DNA of 17,300 bases, taken from positions 1-17,300 of the forward strand of contig JAFAAL010000032.1 in assembly GCA_023426575.1 (NCBI GenBank), read 5' to 3'. Shown here piece by piece: positions 6,604-14,209 of this stretch (position 1 is its first letter; every line of letters begins with the position of its first letter). The notes under the pieces are model-generated. The model was not told the DNA's origin, did not search any database, and was given only the letters and a program-made list of their open reading frames with translations. Both the position numbers and the translations under genes were made by a program. This DNA is from Bacillota bacterium (GTDB taxonomy: Bacteria > Bacillota > Clostridia > Saccharofermentanales > DTU023).

Positions 6604-9510
6604 ATGATGGATCAAGCAAAAAAACTGACTGGCTTCACCCTCATCGAGGAAAAATTCTCAGAAGAGACAGGGTCGATGGCCTATCTCTACAAGCACGACA
6701 AGACAGGCGCCACCCTGCTCCACCTGCAAAATGACGACAGCAACAAGACCTTTGGCGTCGGCTTCAGGACCCCGCCCGAGGATTCGACGGGTGTTGCGCA
6801 CATCCTCGAGCACTCGGTGCTCTCAGGCTCTGAGAAATTCAAGACCAAAGAGCCCTTTATGGACCTCGTCCAGTCCTCTCTCCAGACCTTCCTCAACGCG
6901 ATGACCTTTGCCGATATGACGATCTACCCCGTCTCCAGCAAGAATGATCAGGATTTTCGCAACTTGGTCGAGGTCTACCTCGACGCCGTCTTCTTCCCGC
7001 TCGTCCATGAGCGCCCCCTGATCTTCAAGCAGGAGGGCTGGCACTACGAACTGGCCGATGAGACCAGTGACCTCATCTATAACGGCGTCGTCTTCAACGA
7101 GATGCGCGGCGCCTACTCCTCGCCCGAGACCTACACGCAGCGCCAGGACATGGCGAGCCTCTACCCGGGCTCGACCTATGCCCACGAGTCCGGCGGCGAT
7201 CCCTGGGCCATCCCCGATCTGAAGTATGAGGACTTCTTACATTTCCACGAACGCTTCTACCACCCTTCGAATGCCCTCTTCTTCTTCTACGGTGACCTCG
7301 ACCTCGAGGGCCTGGTCCAGCTCCTCTCTGACGACTACCTCAGTCGCTTCGAGAAGATCGACCCGAAGAGCGAGATCGAAAAGGGTCAGCCCCTCCAGGG
7401 CCAGAAGCTCTATGAGGGCACCTATAACGCAGAGCCCGGCCTAGAGGCCGAGGGCGACAGCTATCTAACCTACGCCGTCCCCTTTGGCGAGGCGACTGAC
7501 AATAAGAGCCGCTTCATCTTAGGCCTCCTCTACAAGATCCTCCTGAACAGCGAGGCCGCCCCCCTGCGCCGCGCCATCCTCGAGGCGGGCCTCGCCGAGG
7601 ACGTCGACGCCGTCGGCCAGGACATCTTCTACCTGACCTTTGGCCTCAGCCTCAAGAAGGCACGCGCCTCCGATCTCGACAAATTCGCCGAGCTGGTCGA
7701 AAAGGTCCTCCGCGAGCAAGTCGAGCAGGGCCTCGACCGCGACCTCGTCCTCGCCTCCCTCAATGCCGAGGAGATGCAGATGCGCGAGCTCGGTGGCGCC
7801 CAGCGCGGCGTCATCCTCTTCATCCTCAGCATGTACGCCTACCGCTACGACCTGAATCCCATGGACTTCCTCTCCTACAATCAATTCCTGCAGGAAGTCC
7901 GCGAGGGCATCGACCAGGGCCTCCTCGAGAGCTACATCCAGGAGCGCATCCTCGATAATCCGAACCGCCTCCTCGCGATCCACCGCCCCGAAGAGGGCCT
8001 CTATGCCCGCTTCGATCAAGAGGCCAGAGCCAAACTCGAGGCCAAGAAGAAGAGCCTGAGTCCCGCCGAGAAGGAGCGCCTGATCGCCGAGACTAAAGAG
8101 CTTTTGACCTATCAGCAGACGCCAGATACCCCCGAGGCCAAGGCGACCATCCCCCGCCTCAAGCTGAATGAGCTGAAGCCAGAACCCGAGAACATCCCCG
8201 AAGATGAGAAGACTTCTTGTGACACCCTCTTCCTCCTCCACCCCGCCAAGTGCAGCGGCCTCAGCTATGCTCAACTGAGCTTCCCCATCTCGCATCTCAG
8301 CTGGGAAGAAATCTCAGACCTCGGCTTCCTGAGCCGCCTCCTCGGCATGGTCAATGCTGGAGATCTCGACTACGCCAAGCTCGACGTCGACATTGCCAAG
8401 CTCAGCGGCGGCATCAGCTTCAGCCCCGCCTACTACACGACCCCCGAGGGCGAGGTCGTCCGCTGGTTCAATATCCGCTACGGCACCATCGGCAATCGTC
8501 ACGCCGAGATCTTAAAACTCGTCCAGAAGATTCTGCTCGAGAGCGATTTCACAGAGCTCAAGCGCGTCCGCGAGGTCCTGGCCCAGATCAAGCTCTCGAT
8601 CGAGCAGATGTTCGACTTTAGCAGTCACACCATCGGTCTCAGCCGCGCGATCTCCCACGTCAGCCTCCAGGAAAAACTCTCCGACACGAGCGATGGCCTC
8701 GGCTTCTACTTCACTTTGGCCGAGGTCCTAAAAGACGAGGCCAAGCTGCGCGAGCTCTGCACGCGCCTCGAGGCGCTCCTCGCCAAGATCGCCCAGAAGA
8801 GCGGCCTGATTGTCAGCCTGACGGCCGATCCCGATCAAGTTTCAGACTGCCAGGAGAGCTTTGCCGACTTCATCGCCGCCATCCCGAGCCGCGAGCTAGA
8901 CGCCGTGGCGCTGCCCTTTGAGGCCGAGCCGAAGCGTGAGGCTTTTACCACGTCGACGGGCATCAACTATGTCCAGATCGGCCAGAATTTGAAGACGCTC
9001 GGGACAGAGTATGAGCCGGCGATGACCGTGCTGGCCAATGTCCTCTCGCTCGACTTCCTGCACAATCTGATCCGTGCCCAAGGCGGCGCCTATGGGGCGG
9101 GCAATCCGGTGCAGGTCAGCGGCAATATCGGCTTCTACTCCTACCGCGATCCGAATCTCAAGCGCAGCTATGAGATCTACCATCAGGTGCCAGAGTACAT
9201 CCGTCAGCTCGAGATCAATGATCAGGACCTCGAGGGCTCGATCATCGGCTCCATCAATAAATTCGACCCCGTCATCACGCCCAATATGATCAATGGCCTG
9301 ATGTTCCAGCGCCGCTTTGACGGGCGCGATGCCGCCTACCTCAAGCGGATGCTCGGGGAACTAGTCCAGGTCAAGAGCAGAGAGCTGAAGCCGCTGGCCG
9401 AGATCTATGAGAAGGTGCTGGCGAACGAATCCCTCTGCGTCATCGGCGACGAGAGCAAAGTGCGCGAACAGGCCGAGCTCTTCGACAGAATCGAGCCATT
9501 AAAACGCTAA
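6604..9510 (+). CDS. M16C-family zinc metallopeptidase (presequence protease-like)
   Basis: The 968-residue length is normal for the PreP-like M16C family, which degrades peptides inside a closed two-half chamber. The inverted zinc motif H66-I-L-E69-H70 lies in TGVAHILEHSVL, with the third ligand E166 in VVFNEMRGAY. NAMTFADMTIYPVSS and YLDAVFFP are also family hallmarks. The active M16 domain occupies about residues 20-230, the M16C-associated region about 480-720, and the inactive M16 half the C-terminal third, including the substrate-binding segment RAQGGAYGAGN. There is no signal peptide, so it is cytoplasmic. Two ATGs in tandem follow GGAGA; the first is given. Up to about 8900 the gene uses almost only C-ending codons, and less so afterwards. 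The substrate is unknown. Confidence 0.93.
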   Translation: MMDQAKKLTGFTLIEEKFSEETGSMAYLYKHDKTGATLLHLQNDDSNKTFGVGFRTPPEDSTGVAHILEHSVLSGSEKFKTKEPFMDLVQSSLQTFLNAMTFADMTIYPVSSKNDQDFRNLVEVYLDAVFFPLVHERPLIFKQEGWHYELADETSDLIYNGVVFNEMRGAYSSPETYTQRQDMASLYPGSTYAHESGGDPWAIPDLKYEDFLHFHERFYHPSNALFFFYGDLDLEGLVQLLSDDYLSRFEKIDPKSEIEKGQPLQGQKLYEGTYNAEPGLEAEGDSYLTYAVPFGEATDNKSRFILGLLYKILLNSEAAPLRRAILEAGLAEDVDAVGQDIFYLTFGLSLKKARASDLDKFAELVEKVLREQVEQGLDRDLVLASLNAEEMQMRELGGAQRGVILFILSMYAYRYDLNPMDFLSYNQFLQEVREGIDQGLLESYIQERILDNPNRLLAIHRPEEGLYARFDQEARAKLEAKKKSLSPAEKERLIAETKELLTYQQTPDTPEAKATIPRLKLNELKPEPENIPEDEKTSCDTLFLLHPAKCSGLSYAQLSFPISHLSWEEISDLGFLSRLLGMVNAGDLDYAKLDVDIAKLSGGISFSPAYYTTPEGEVVRWFNIRYGTIGNRHAEILKLVQKILLESDFTELKRVREVLAQIKLSIEQMFDFSSHTIGLSRAISHVSLQEKLSDTSDGLGFYFTLAEVLKDEAKLRELCTRLEALLAKIAQKSGLIVSLTADPDQVSDCQESFADFIAAIPSRELDAVALPFEAEPKREAFTTSTGINYVQIGQNLKTLGTEYEPAMTVLANVLSLDFLHNLIRAQGGAYGAGNPVQVSGNIGFYSYRDPNLKRSYEIYHQVPEYIRQLEINDQDLEGSIIGSINKFDPVITPNMINGLMFQRRFDGRDAAYLKRMLGELVQVKSRELKPLAEIYEKVLANESLCVIGDESKVREQAELFDRIEPLKR

Positions 9511-9516
9511 AGAGAA

Positions 9517-9544
9517 GGGGGCTGGGCCAGGCGGTTCAGCCCTC
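9517..9544 (+). other. Hairpin between the M16C peptidase and osmC-like genes
   Basis: GGGGGCTG (9517-9524) can pair with CAGCCCTC (9537-9544), including one G-U pair, around a 12-base loop. It starts seven bases after the peptidase stop. No U-run follows, so it is at best a weak terminator or an mRNA-stabilising structure. I see no separate promoter for the next gene, so the two may be co-transcribed. Confidence 0.45.
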
Positions 9545-9565
9545 CTTAAAAGAAAGGAAAATGCT

Positions 9566-9958
9566 ATGCAAGTGAGATTAGATTTTGGTCCCGACTTCCA
9601 CGGGAGCATGAAAAACAGCCACGGTGACGAGCTGAAGCTCGGCCGCGATCCCGGCGAGTTCAAGCCGTACGAGCTCCTGCCCACCGCCATGGGCTCCTGC
9701 TTCTACGTCACCTTCCTCGGCATCGCCGAGAAACAAAAACTCGAATTCACAGGCGCGAGCCTCGAGATCAGCGGCGAGCACCGCGAAGAAGTGCCGACGA
9801 CACTCAAAGAAGTGCAGCTGATCTTTAGCATTCACGGCGCAGACAAGGAGCAGGAGAAAAAATTCCAGCGCGCTGCTGAGCTCGCCGGCAAGTACTGCTC
9901 AATCTATCAGACGATCGGCTCCGTCGCCGAGATGACATTGGAGGTCAAGCTCGACTAG
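9566..9958 (+). CDS. OsmC/Ohr-family protein
   Basis: This 130-residue protein matches the OsmC fold. GEFKPYELLPTAMGSC carries the first redox cysteine C45, and the second, C111, lies in AGKYCSIYQTIGSV. Members of the family are thiol peroxidases that reduce organic hydroperoxides or take part in sulfur metabolism. Both cysteines are present, so peroxidase chemistry is possible; the exact substrate is not evident. It is cytoplasmic, with no signal peptide. The ATG follows AAAGGAAA. The gene lies 55 bases after the peptidase gene on the same strand, with a hairpin between, and its stop codon overlaps that of the convergent gene. Confidence 0.88.
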   Translation: MQVRLDFGPDFHGSMKNSHGDELKLGRDPGEFKPYELLPTAMGSCFYVTFLGIAEKQKLEFTGASLEISGEHREEVPTTLKEVQLIFSIHGADKEQEKKFQRAAELAGKYCSIYQTIGSVAEMTLEVKLD

Positions 9959-10494
9959 AGCGGATACTCGGCCCGCGGGCCGCCGATCAGCTTAGGTCTC
10001 GACCGGAGGGCCGTAACGTGAGCAGAGCCAAGTGATTGGCTTGTGAGTCGAACTGGAACCTGGACGTGCCGCACGTGCATGCCGATCGAGGTATCCCCGA
10101 TGTCGAGGCCGAGGTCGGCGCTGATAAATTCAACACAGCAGGGCTCGCTGAAGAGTTCCCAGGCGGCGACTGAGCCCGCGCCACCTGCGTGGAGGGCTGG
10201 TTTCACCGTGACTTCGCTTAGGCGATCACTTTGCTGGGTGCTGCGCTCGACCGTGAGCGCACGATTGATGTGCTCGCAGCCCTGGACGGCAAGTTTGAGA
10301 CCATAGATTTGACAGATCTCATGGACAGCGCCGACGATCTCACGTCCAATCTCGAGGCTGCTCGCGCTGCCAATTTTCTCGCCATGAACTTCTGAGGTAG
10401 ATAGGCCGAGGACGAAGATGCCACCCCGCGGGACAGCGCTCTTTTCAATGAGTTCCTGACAGAGTGCCTTCACTTCTTGATCGTATCTTGACAT
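9955..10494 (-). CDS. UPF0340/YwlG family protein (TIGR01440, DUF436)
   Basis: This 179-residue protein has the usual length of the YwlG family. It shows the family segments GGIFVLGLSTSEVHGEKIG, LAVQGCEHINRALTVER, VTVKPALHAGGAGSVAAW and DIGDTSIGMHVRHVQVPVR, ending in RPKLIGGPRAEYPL. The function of the family is not established and I do not assign one. No signal peptide or membrane segment is seen. The ATG at 10494 has a strong GAGGAGG ribosome site. The gene converges on the osmC-like gene, sharing the tetranucleotide CTAG for both stops, and diverges from the pullulanase gene. I find no clear promoter for it in the 123-base divergent gap. Confidence 0.9.
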   Translation of the reverse strand: MSRYDQEVKALCQELIEKSAVPRGGIFVLGLSTSEVHGEKIGSASSLEIGREIVGAVHEICQIYGLKLAVQGCEHINRALTVERSTQQSDRLSEVTVKPALHAGGAGSVAAWELFSEPCCVEFISADLGLDIGDTSIGMHVRHVQVPVRLTSQSLGSAHVTALRSRPKLIGGPRAEYPL

Positions 10495-10549
10495 GGGGAG
10501 CCTCCTCTTAGCCAGATAAAAAAGCCTGGTATCAAATAAATCCCAACAG

Positions 10550-10578
10550 TTGAACGTGTCGTTGGATTAAGATATAAA
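10550..10578 (+). promoter_or_regulatory. Sigma-A promoter of the pullulanase gene
   Basis: A -35 TTGAAC (10550-10555) and -10 TATAAA (10573-10578) are separated by exactly 17 bases. Transcription would start near 10585, giving a leader of about 33 bases with GAAAGG before the ATG. I see no CcpA-type operator. Confidence 0.75.
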
Positions 10579-10617
10579 CAGTCTAACAAAGAATTTTGGC
10601 TAAATGAAAGGTCTTCC

Positions 10618-12735
10618 ATGTCCCACAAGGTTCCCAAAGATCAAAACATAGATAGGAGGCTATTCCAGAGCCTCCATTCATCTCTAGACTTTCTTAGCAC
10701 TGCCCCCCTCGGTATCGCCCATTCTGCAAGGGCGACGAGGTTTCGTCTTTACGCGCCACAGGCCGAGACTGTCACCCTTCTTCTCGCAGCGCCGCCAGCG
10801 CCTCAGATCAGCCAAGAGGAATACCTCGGCGCTGCCCTCGAGAGTCCTCTCTATCAAGACTTCGTGGAGAAGCCGAGGGTCGAGGCTTTTGCCGCTCTTT
10901 TGGAGATGCTTCCGGATTATTCAGAATTGAGTGAGGTCTGTGAGTATCACGAGGTACACGCGCTCGAGCGGCAGGCGGATGGCGTCTTCCAGCTGACGCT
11001 GCCTGGGAACTATTTTGCCTGGCGCTATCGCTATCGCCTGGGCTTTCCAGAGGGCCGCACGGTCGAGACGGTCGACCCCTATGCCAAATTGACGGCCGGA
11101 AATGGCCAGGCAGGGGTCATTGCCGATGCCGAGGGGCTGGACTTGCCTATTGAGCGCCCAGAGCTCCAAAGTCGCAACTTGGCGCGGGATCTCATTTATG
11201 AGCTGCATGTCCGCGATTTTTCGATTCGTCCGAACACTGTTTTTCAGTATCCGGGGACCTTTCTCGCTTTTTGTGAGGAGGGCGTCGAAAATAGCGAGGG
11301 CCAGGCGGTAGGCCTCGCGCATCTTCGAGGGCTCGGCGTGACGCATCTTGAGCTGCTGCCGATCTATCAGACGGCGACGCTTGATGAGTGCTCGGATCTC
11401 AGTTTTAACCGGCAGTATAACTGGGGCTACGATCCAGCGCATTATTTTGCGATCGAGGGGGCGTATTCGACGGCGCCGCGGGATCCCTTCCGCCGCCTAT
11501 TAGAGCTCAAGTTTATGACGGCCTATCTGCGACAGCAGGGGATTGCCGTCGTGATGGATGTGGTCTTCAATCACGTCTACGACATTTTAGAGCATCCTCT
11601 TGAGCTGACAGAGCCAGGGCAGTGCTTCCGCTTTACGGAAGAGGGCGTGCCCCATGACGGGAGCTATTGCGGGAATGAGACCTGCTCTGAGAACCCCTAT
11701 TATCGGCGCTATATGCGGGATTGTCTCGTCTATTGGCAAGAGCAGTTTGGGCTCGGGGGCTTCCGCTTCGATCTCATGGGGCTCCACGATGTCGAGAGTC
11801 TCGAATGGATCGCGCGAGAACTCCTGTCCAGGGAGCCAGAACTCCTGCTCTTTGGCGAGGGCTGGGTCATGGGGAATCATCCGGAGGGCATTCTGCCCGC
11901 CAATGAGCAAAATGCCAGGAAGATGCCGCACTTTGGCTTCTTCAACGACAGTTTCCGCGATCTCGTCCGGGGGGCGCTGAGCTTCGACACGGCTCCGTCG
12001 CTTGAGGGCCGCTCTGGCCGACAGAGCTCGGGCGAACCCAGGCATCAGCTCTTGACGACTGAGCCCCTCGCCGACAGCTGGACTCTCTACAACAATCTCC
12101 TCGGCGCCCAGCACGTCAAGCCTTGGCTGACGGCGCGCCAGAACATTGCCTATCTCGCCTGTCATGACAATCGCACGCTCCGCGATCGCATTATGCATGG
12201 GAATCCCGACTTGAGCCCTGAGGAGCTCAAGGAACGACTGAGCCTTGGCCAGCTGCTCTTGAGCCTCTGCCACGGGCGGCTCTTCCTCCATGGGGGACAG
12301 GACTTTGCGCGGAGCAAGGGCGGCATCGACAACAGTTATAATCAGCCAGACGTCATCAATGCCCTAGATTGGACGGAGCTTTCGCAACAGGGAGAGCTGC
12401 AGGCGAAACTGCAGTCTATGATGACTTTTCGCCGCAAGCGCGAGAGCATGGAGATTGAGAACCTCGCAAGTCTTGCGACCCTCTACCGACTGGAGATTGC
12501 CGATCCCGGTCGCCTGGCCTATCAGCTCCGTGAGAGCCTCCTAGGCGAGGGCGCGGTCCATCTCCTCGTCTTGATCAATCTCTCCCCCGAGCCCTGGCGT
12601 CTAGAGCCCGTCCCTGGCTACACACTGCGCCTCGATAGCGCACTCGGCCCAAGCAGCGATAAAAAAGGCGGCAGTTCCCACTGGATCCTGCCGCCCTGGA
12701 CGGGTCGCGTCTACACCCAGCCCCGATCGCTTTAA
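10618..12735 (+). CDS. pulA: Type I pullulanase (GH13 alpha-1,6 debranching enzyme)
   Basis: This 705-residue enzyme hydrolyses alpha-1,6 branches in glycogen, limit dextrins or pullulan. The diagnostic type I motif YNWGYDP is at 267-273. The four GH13 regions are present: DVVFNH (314-319), GFRFDLMG with nucleophile D385, LLFGEGW with acid/base E414, and CHDN with H516-D517. An N-terminal CBM48-like domain spans about 38-165, interrupted by an acidic helical insert at about 64-112. A C-terminal beta domain begins near 620. There is no signal peptide, so it acts in the cytoplasm on stored or imported glucans. No other glycan gene is in view. The ATG has GAAAGG nine bases upstream, and a good promoter precedes it. 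Confidence 0.95.
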   Translation: MSHKVPKDQNIDRRLFQSLHSSLDFLSTAPLGIAHSARATRFRLYAPQAETVTLLLAAPPAPQISQEEYLGAALESPLYQDFVEKPRVEAFAALLEMLPDYSELSEVCEYHEVHALERQADGVFQLTLPGNYFAWRYRYRLGFPEGRTVETVDPYAKLTAGNGQAGVIADAEGLDLPIERPELQSRNLARDLIYELHVRDFSIRPNTVFQYPGTFLAFCEEGVENSEGQAVGLAHLRGLGVTHLELLPIYQTATLDECSDLSFNRQYNWGYDPAHYFAIEGAYSTAPRDPFRRLLELKFMTAYLRQQGIAVVMDVVFNHVYDILEHPLELTEPGQCFRFTEEGVPHDGSYCGNETCSENPYYRRYMRDCLVYWQEQFGLGGFRFDLMGLHDVESLEWIARELLSREPELLLFGEGWVMGNHPEGILPANEQNARKMPHFGFFNDSFRDLVRGALSFDTAPSLEGRSGRQSSGEPRHQLLTTEPLADSWTLYNNLLGAQHVKPWLTARQNIAYLACHDNRTLRDRIMHGNPDLSPEELKERLSLGQLLLSLCHGRLFLHGGQDFARSKGGIDNSYNQPDVINALDWTELSQQGELQAKLQSMMTFRRKRESMEIENLASLATLYRLEIADPGRLAYQLRESLLGEGAVHLLVLINLSPEPWRLEPVPGYTLRLDSALGPSSDKKGGSSHWILPPWTGRVYTQPRSL

Positions 12736-12752
12736 GGGCGTCTGAGGCTGGG
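12716..12752 (+). terminator. Possible hairpin terminator at the end of the pullulanase gene
   Basis: CCCAGCC (12716-12722, inside the last codons) pairs with GGCTGGG (12746-12752), with a possible inner stem around the stop codon. A moderately T-rich stretch (GTCTGTCTTCTGG) follows. The left arm lies inside the coding region, where the ribosome would disturb it, so confidence is low. Confidence 0.3.
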
Positions 12753-12903
12753 GGTCTGTCTTCTGGCGCGGGGGCTGCTCTTAACAGGTGAAAAAGTCGT
12801 GTACGAACTTGCTGGTCTGTCTTCTGGCGCGGGGGCTGCTCTATTTGCAGATGGCAAAGATTTGCAGCACTTGCCAGTCCTATCTCCGGCTCGAGGCCAC
12901 TCT
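12753..12903. repeat. Two identical 29-bp direct repeats, 61-bp period, with a possible decayed third copy
   Basis: Positions 12753-12781 and 12814-12842 are identical over 29 bases (beginning GGTCTGTCTTCTGG, ending GGGCTGCTCT) and separated by a 32-base unrelated sequence. One further period on, 12875-12903 matches the last 11 bases of the repeat at 8 positions and ends in the same CTCTAT; the rest is barely recognisable. The 29/32 geometry is that of type I-E CRISPR arrays. However, the unit lacks the expected internal palindrome, there are only two good copies, and no cas gene is visible. The region is the 178-base gap between the convergent pullulanase and DUF1002 genes. The second gap also carries ATTTGCAG twice (12843-12850, 12860-12867). 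Confidence 0.9.
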
Positions 12904-12913
12904 ATAGGCCCCG

Positions 12914-14065
12914 CTATTTAGAGGAGGAGAAAATTGAGGAGAGCCCGTCAAAGACTGTCTTGGCCAGCTTCTTGACAAAGTCAAGCGCCTGATCGACCCA
13001 GCCATTTTCCTCCGCCTGGCGGTAGCCTTCCTTGGCGAGTTCCCCCGCCTTCTTCAGACCCGTGATCGAGAGGTCCTTGATCTTTTCGAGGGTGCCGTTC
13101 TGCTCCATCTCGTGGAGGAGCTCCGTCCCGTACTTGATCACGCGGTCAGCCAACTGCTTCAGCTGCTCCGTGACGGCCTGATCGTCTGCCGCGGGGCTCT
13201 GCTGCCACTTGCTAAAGTACTGGGCGAGCTCCGTCTGCTGCTCGGGCGTCAGAATCGCCGCGAGGTCAAATTCCTGAAGTGCATTCTGGACGATGACGGT
13301 GACATCGCCAAGCGAGAGACTGAGCTCTGGCGCGCCCGCCGGCAGATTCTGCTGCTCTGAGGGGAGCTCTTGACGCAGCTCGGCCGTCCGATCACTCAGG
13401 ATCTCCTTGATCCGAATCAGGGCCATCTCATAGCTCGTCTCGTCAAAAGCGCTCTCATCGCGGTGGTCGGCAGCAATCTGGGAGACGATCTCGAGCTCAT
13501 CTTGCGCCAGAGCCATGCGGGCGCTGTCGAGCGTCTCGCCCGACTCCTGATACGCCTTGTAGATACCCGAGAGCGCCGACTCGCCGGTCGCCTGCTTGAC
13601 GGTGCCGACGACGACCTTGGCATCGCGCACTCCCGCCGTAATCGCAGCCGCCGCATATTGCGCCGCCGTAATTTGACTGATTTTGTCAGGGGTCAGGACG
13701 TGGACCTGCACGCCCTGCTTCTTCACCGTGTTCTGAATCATGACGGAGGAGAACATCTTGGTCCCGGCCACGACATCGCGCCGCACGAATTTTTGCATGT
13801 CGGCGACCGTGATCGGGATGACGTGGACCTGCTGCCAGTCCGAAATGCCAAAGATCTTGGCAGTCTCGATCAGCTCGTTCTCCGTCAGATCCGCGCCGTA
13901 GCCAAAAATCGGCCGATTGCCCTGATTCTTCACAGGATCGAGCTCGATAAATTCCTGGCGATAGACAGTCTCGGCCTGCACGCGCCCCATCGGCAACAGC
14001 GAGAGGCCGAGGAGACAGGCCAAGAGCACCGTCAGCCCACGATATAAAAATCTTTGAAATCGCAT
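12914..14065 (-). CDS. Secreted DUF1002 (YpuA-like) protein
   Basis: This 383-residue protein has a signal peptide (about 1-31, ending VQA) and then a DUF1002-type region. Recognisable segments are FGYGADLTENEL, GTKMFSSVMIQ, VHVLTPDKISQITAAQYAAAAITAG and ALSGIYKAYQESGE, matching Bacillota YpuA-like proteins of unknown function. Residues about 185-335 are helical and acidic with a likely coiled-coil character. The C-terminal part (about 335-383) is an amphipathic Lys/Glu-rich helix ending in SSIFSSSK. It is exported, with no membrane anchor after cleavage. The ATG at 14065 follows AAGGAGGTAAGT, an excellent ribosome site, and suggests strong expression. It is divergent from the membrane protein gene and convergent with the pullulanase gene. 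Confidence 0.85.
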   Translation of the reverse strand: MRFQRFLYRGLTVLLACLLGLSLLPMGRVQAETVYRQEFIELDPVKNQGNRPIFGYGADLTENELIETAKIFGISDWQQVHVIPITVADMQKFVRRDVVAGTKMFSSVMIQNTVKKQGVQVHVLTPDKISQITAAQYAAAAITAGVRDAKVVVGTVKQATGESALSGIYKAYQESGETLDSARMALAQDELEIVSQIAADHRDESAFDETSYEMALIRIKEILSDRTAELRQELPSEQQNLPAGAPELSLSLGDVTVIVQNALQEFDLAAILTPEQQTELAQYFSKWQQSPAADDQAVTEQLKQLADRVIKYGTELLHEMEQNGTLEKIKDLSITGLKKAGELAKEGYRQAEENGWVDQALDFVKKLAKTVFDGLSSIFSSSK

Positions 14066-14082
14066 ACTTACCTCCTTGAGTT

Positions 14083-14098
14083 CTGGCCCCTAGGCCAG
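14083..14098 (-). promoter_or_regulatory. Hairpin in the leader of the DUF1002 gene
   Basis: CTGGCC (14083-14088) and GGCCAG (14093-14098) form a perfect 6-bp stem around four bases. On the minus strand it can be extended by GAG/CTC across a two-base bulge. It ends a few bases before the ribosome site, so it could protect the mRNA or influence initiation. This is an inference. Confidence 0.4.
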
Positions 14099-14114
14099 CT
14101 CAAATCGTGGCCAA

Positions 14115-14123
14115 ACTCTAGCA
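14115..14123 (-). promoter_or_regulatory. Possible extended -10 promoter of the DUF1002 gene
   Basis: The minus strand reads TGCTAGAGT, a TG extension plus TAGAGT, downstream of an A-rich tract. A start near 14108 gives a leader of about 43 bases that includes the GGCC hairpin. No good -35 is seen. Confidence 0.4.
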
Positions 14124-14197
14124 CATCTTTTTTTCCAATGCACTTAATTTTTCTTAATATTGCTTCAAAAAATCCGCCAAAAGCCCCCAATCCATGC

Positions 14198-14203
14198 TAT
14201 TAT
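14198..14203 (+). promoter_or_regulatory. Extended -10 promoter directly in front of the 14210 gene
   Basis: TATTAT (14198-14203) is preceded by TG and one base (14195-14197). The expected start seven bases downstream of the hexamer falls on 14210, the A of the proposed ATG, which implies a leaderless mRNA. Confidence 0.5.
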
Positions 14204-14209
14204 TTACTC

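Noticed and set aside
7519..8295. Minus-strand frame opposite the M16C gene (258 codons)
   Set aside because: It is a shadow of the strong CTC/GCC/GAG codon bias of the peptidase gene, with no ribosome site or recognisable motif.
12753..12903. Annotation as a true CRISPR array
   Set aside because: Only two intact repeats, no palindromic core, no cas gene in the window and no known spacer match; kept as direct repeats.
12893..12912. GAGGCC/GGCCCC hairpin as terminator of the DUF1002 gene
   Set aside because: The stem is short with a G-U pair and no U-run follows on the minus strand.
13370..14047. Plus-strand frame opposite the DUF1002 gene (225 codons)
   Set aside because: The opposite strand has a signal peptide, a family match and an excellent ribosome site; this frame has none of these.
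14054..14209. Upstream extension of the 14210 membrane protein by 52 residues
   Set aside because: The DNA is AT-rich, contains likely promoters on both strands, and its start lies within the DUF1002 ribosome-site region.
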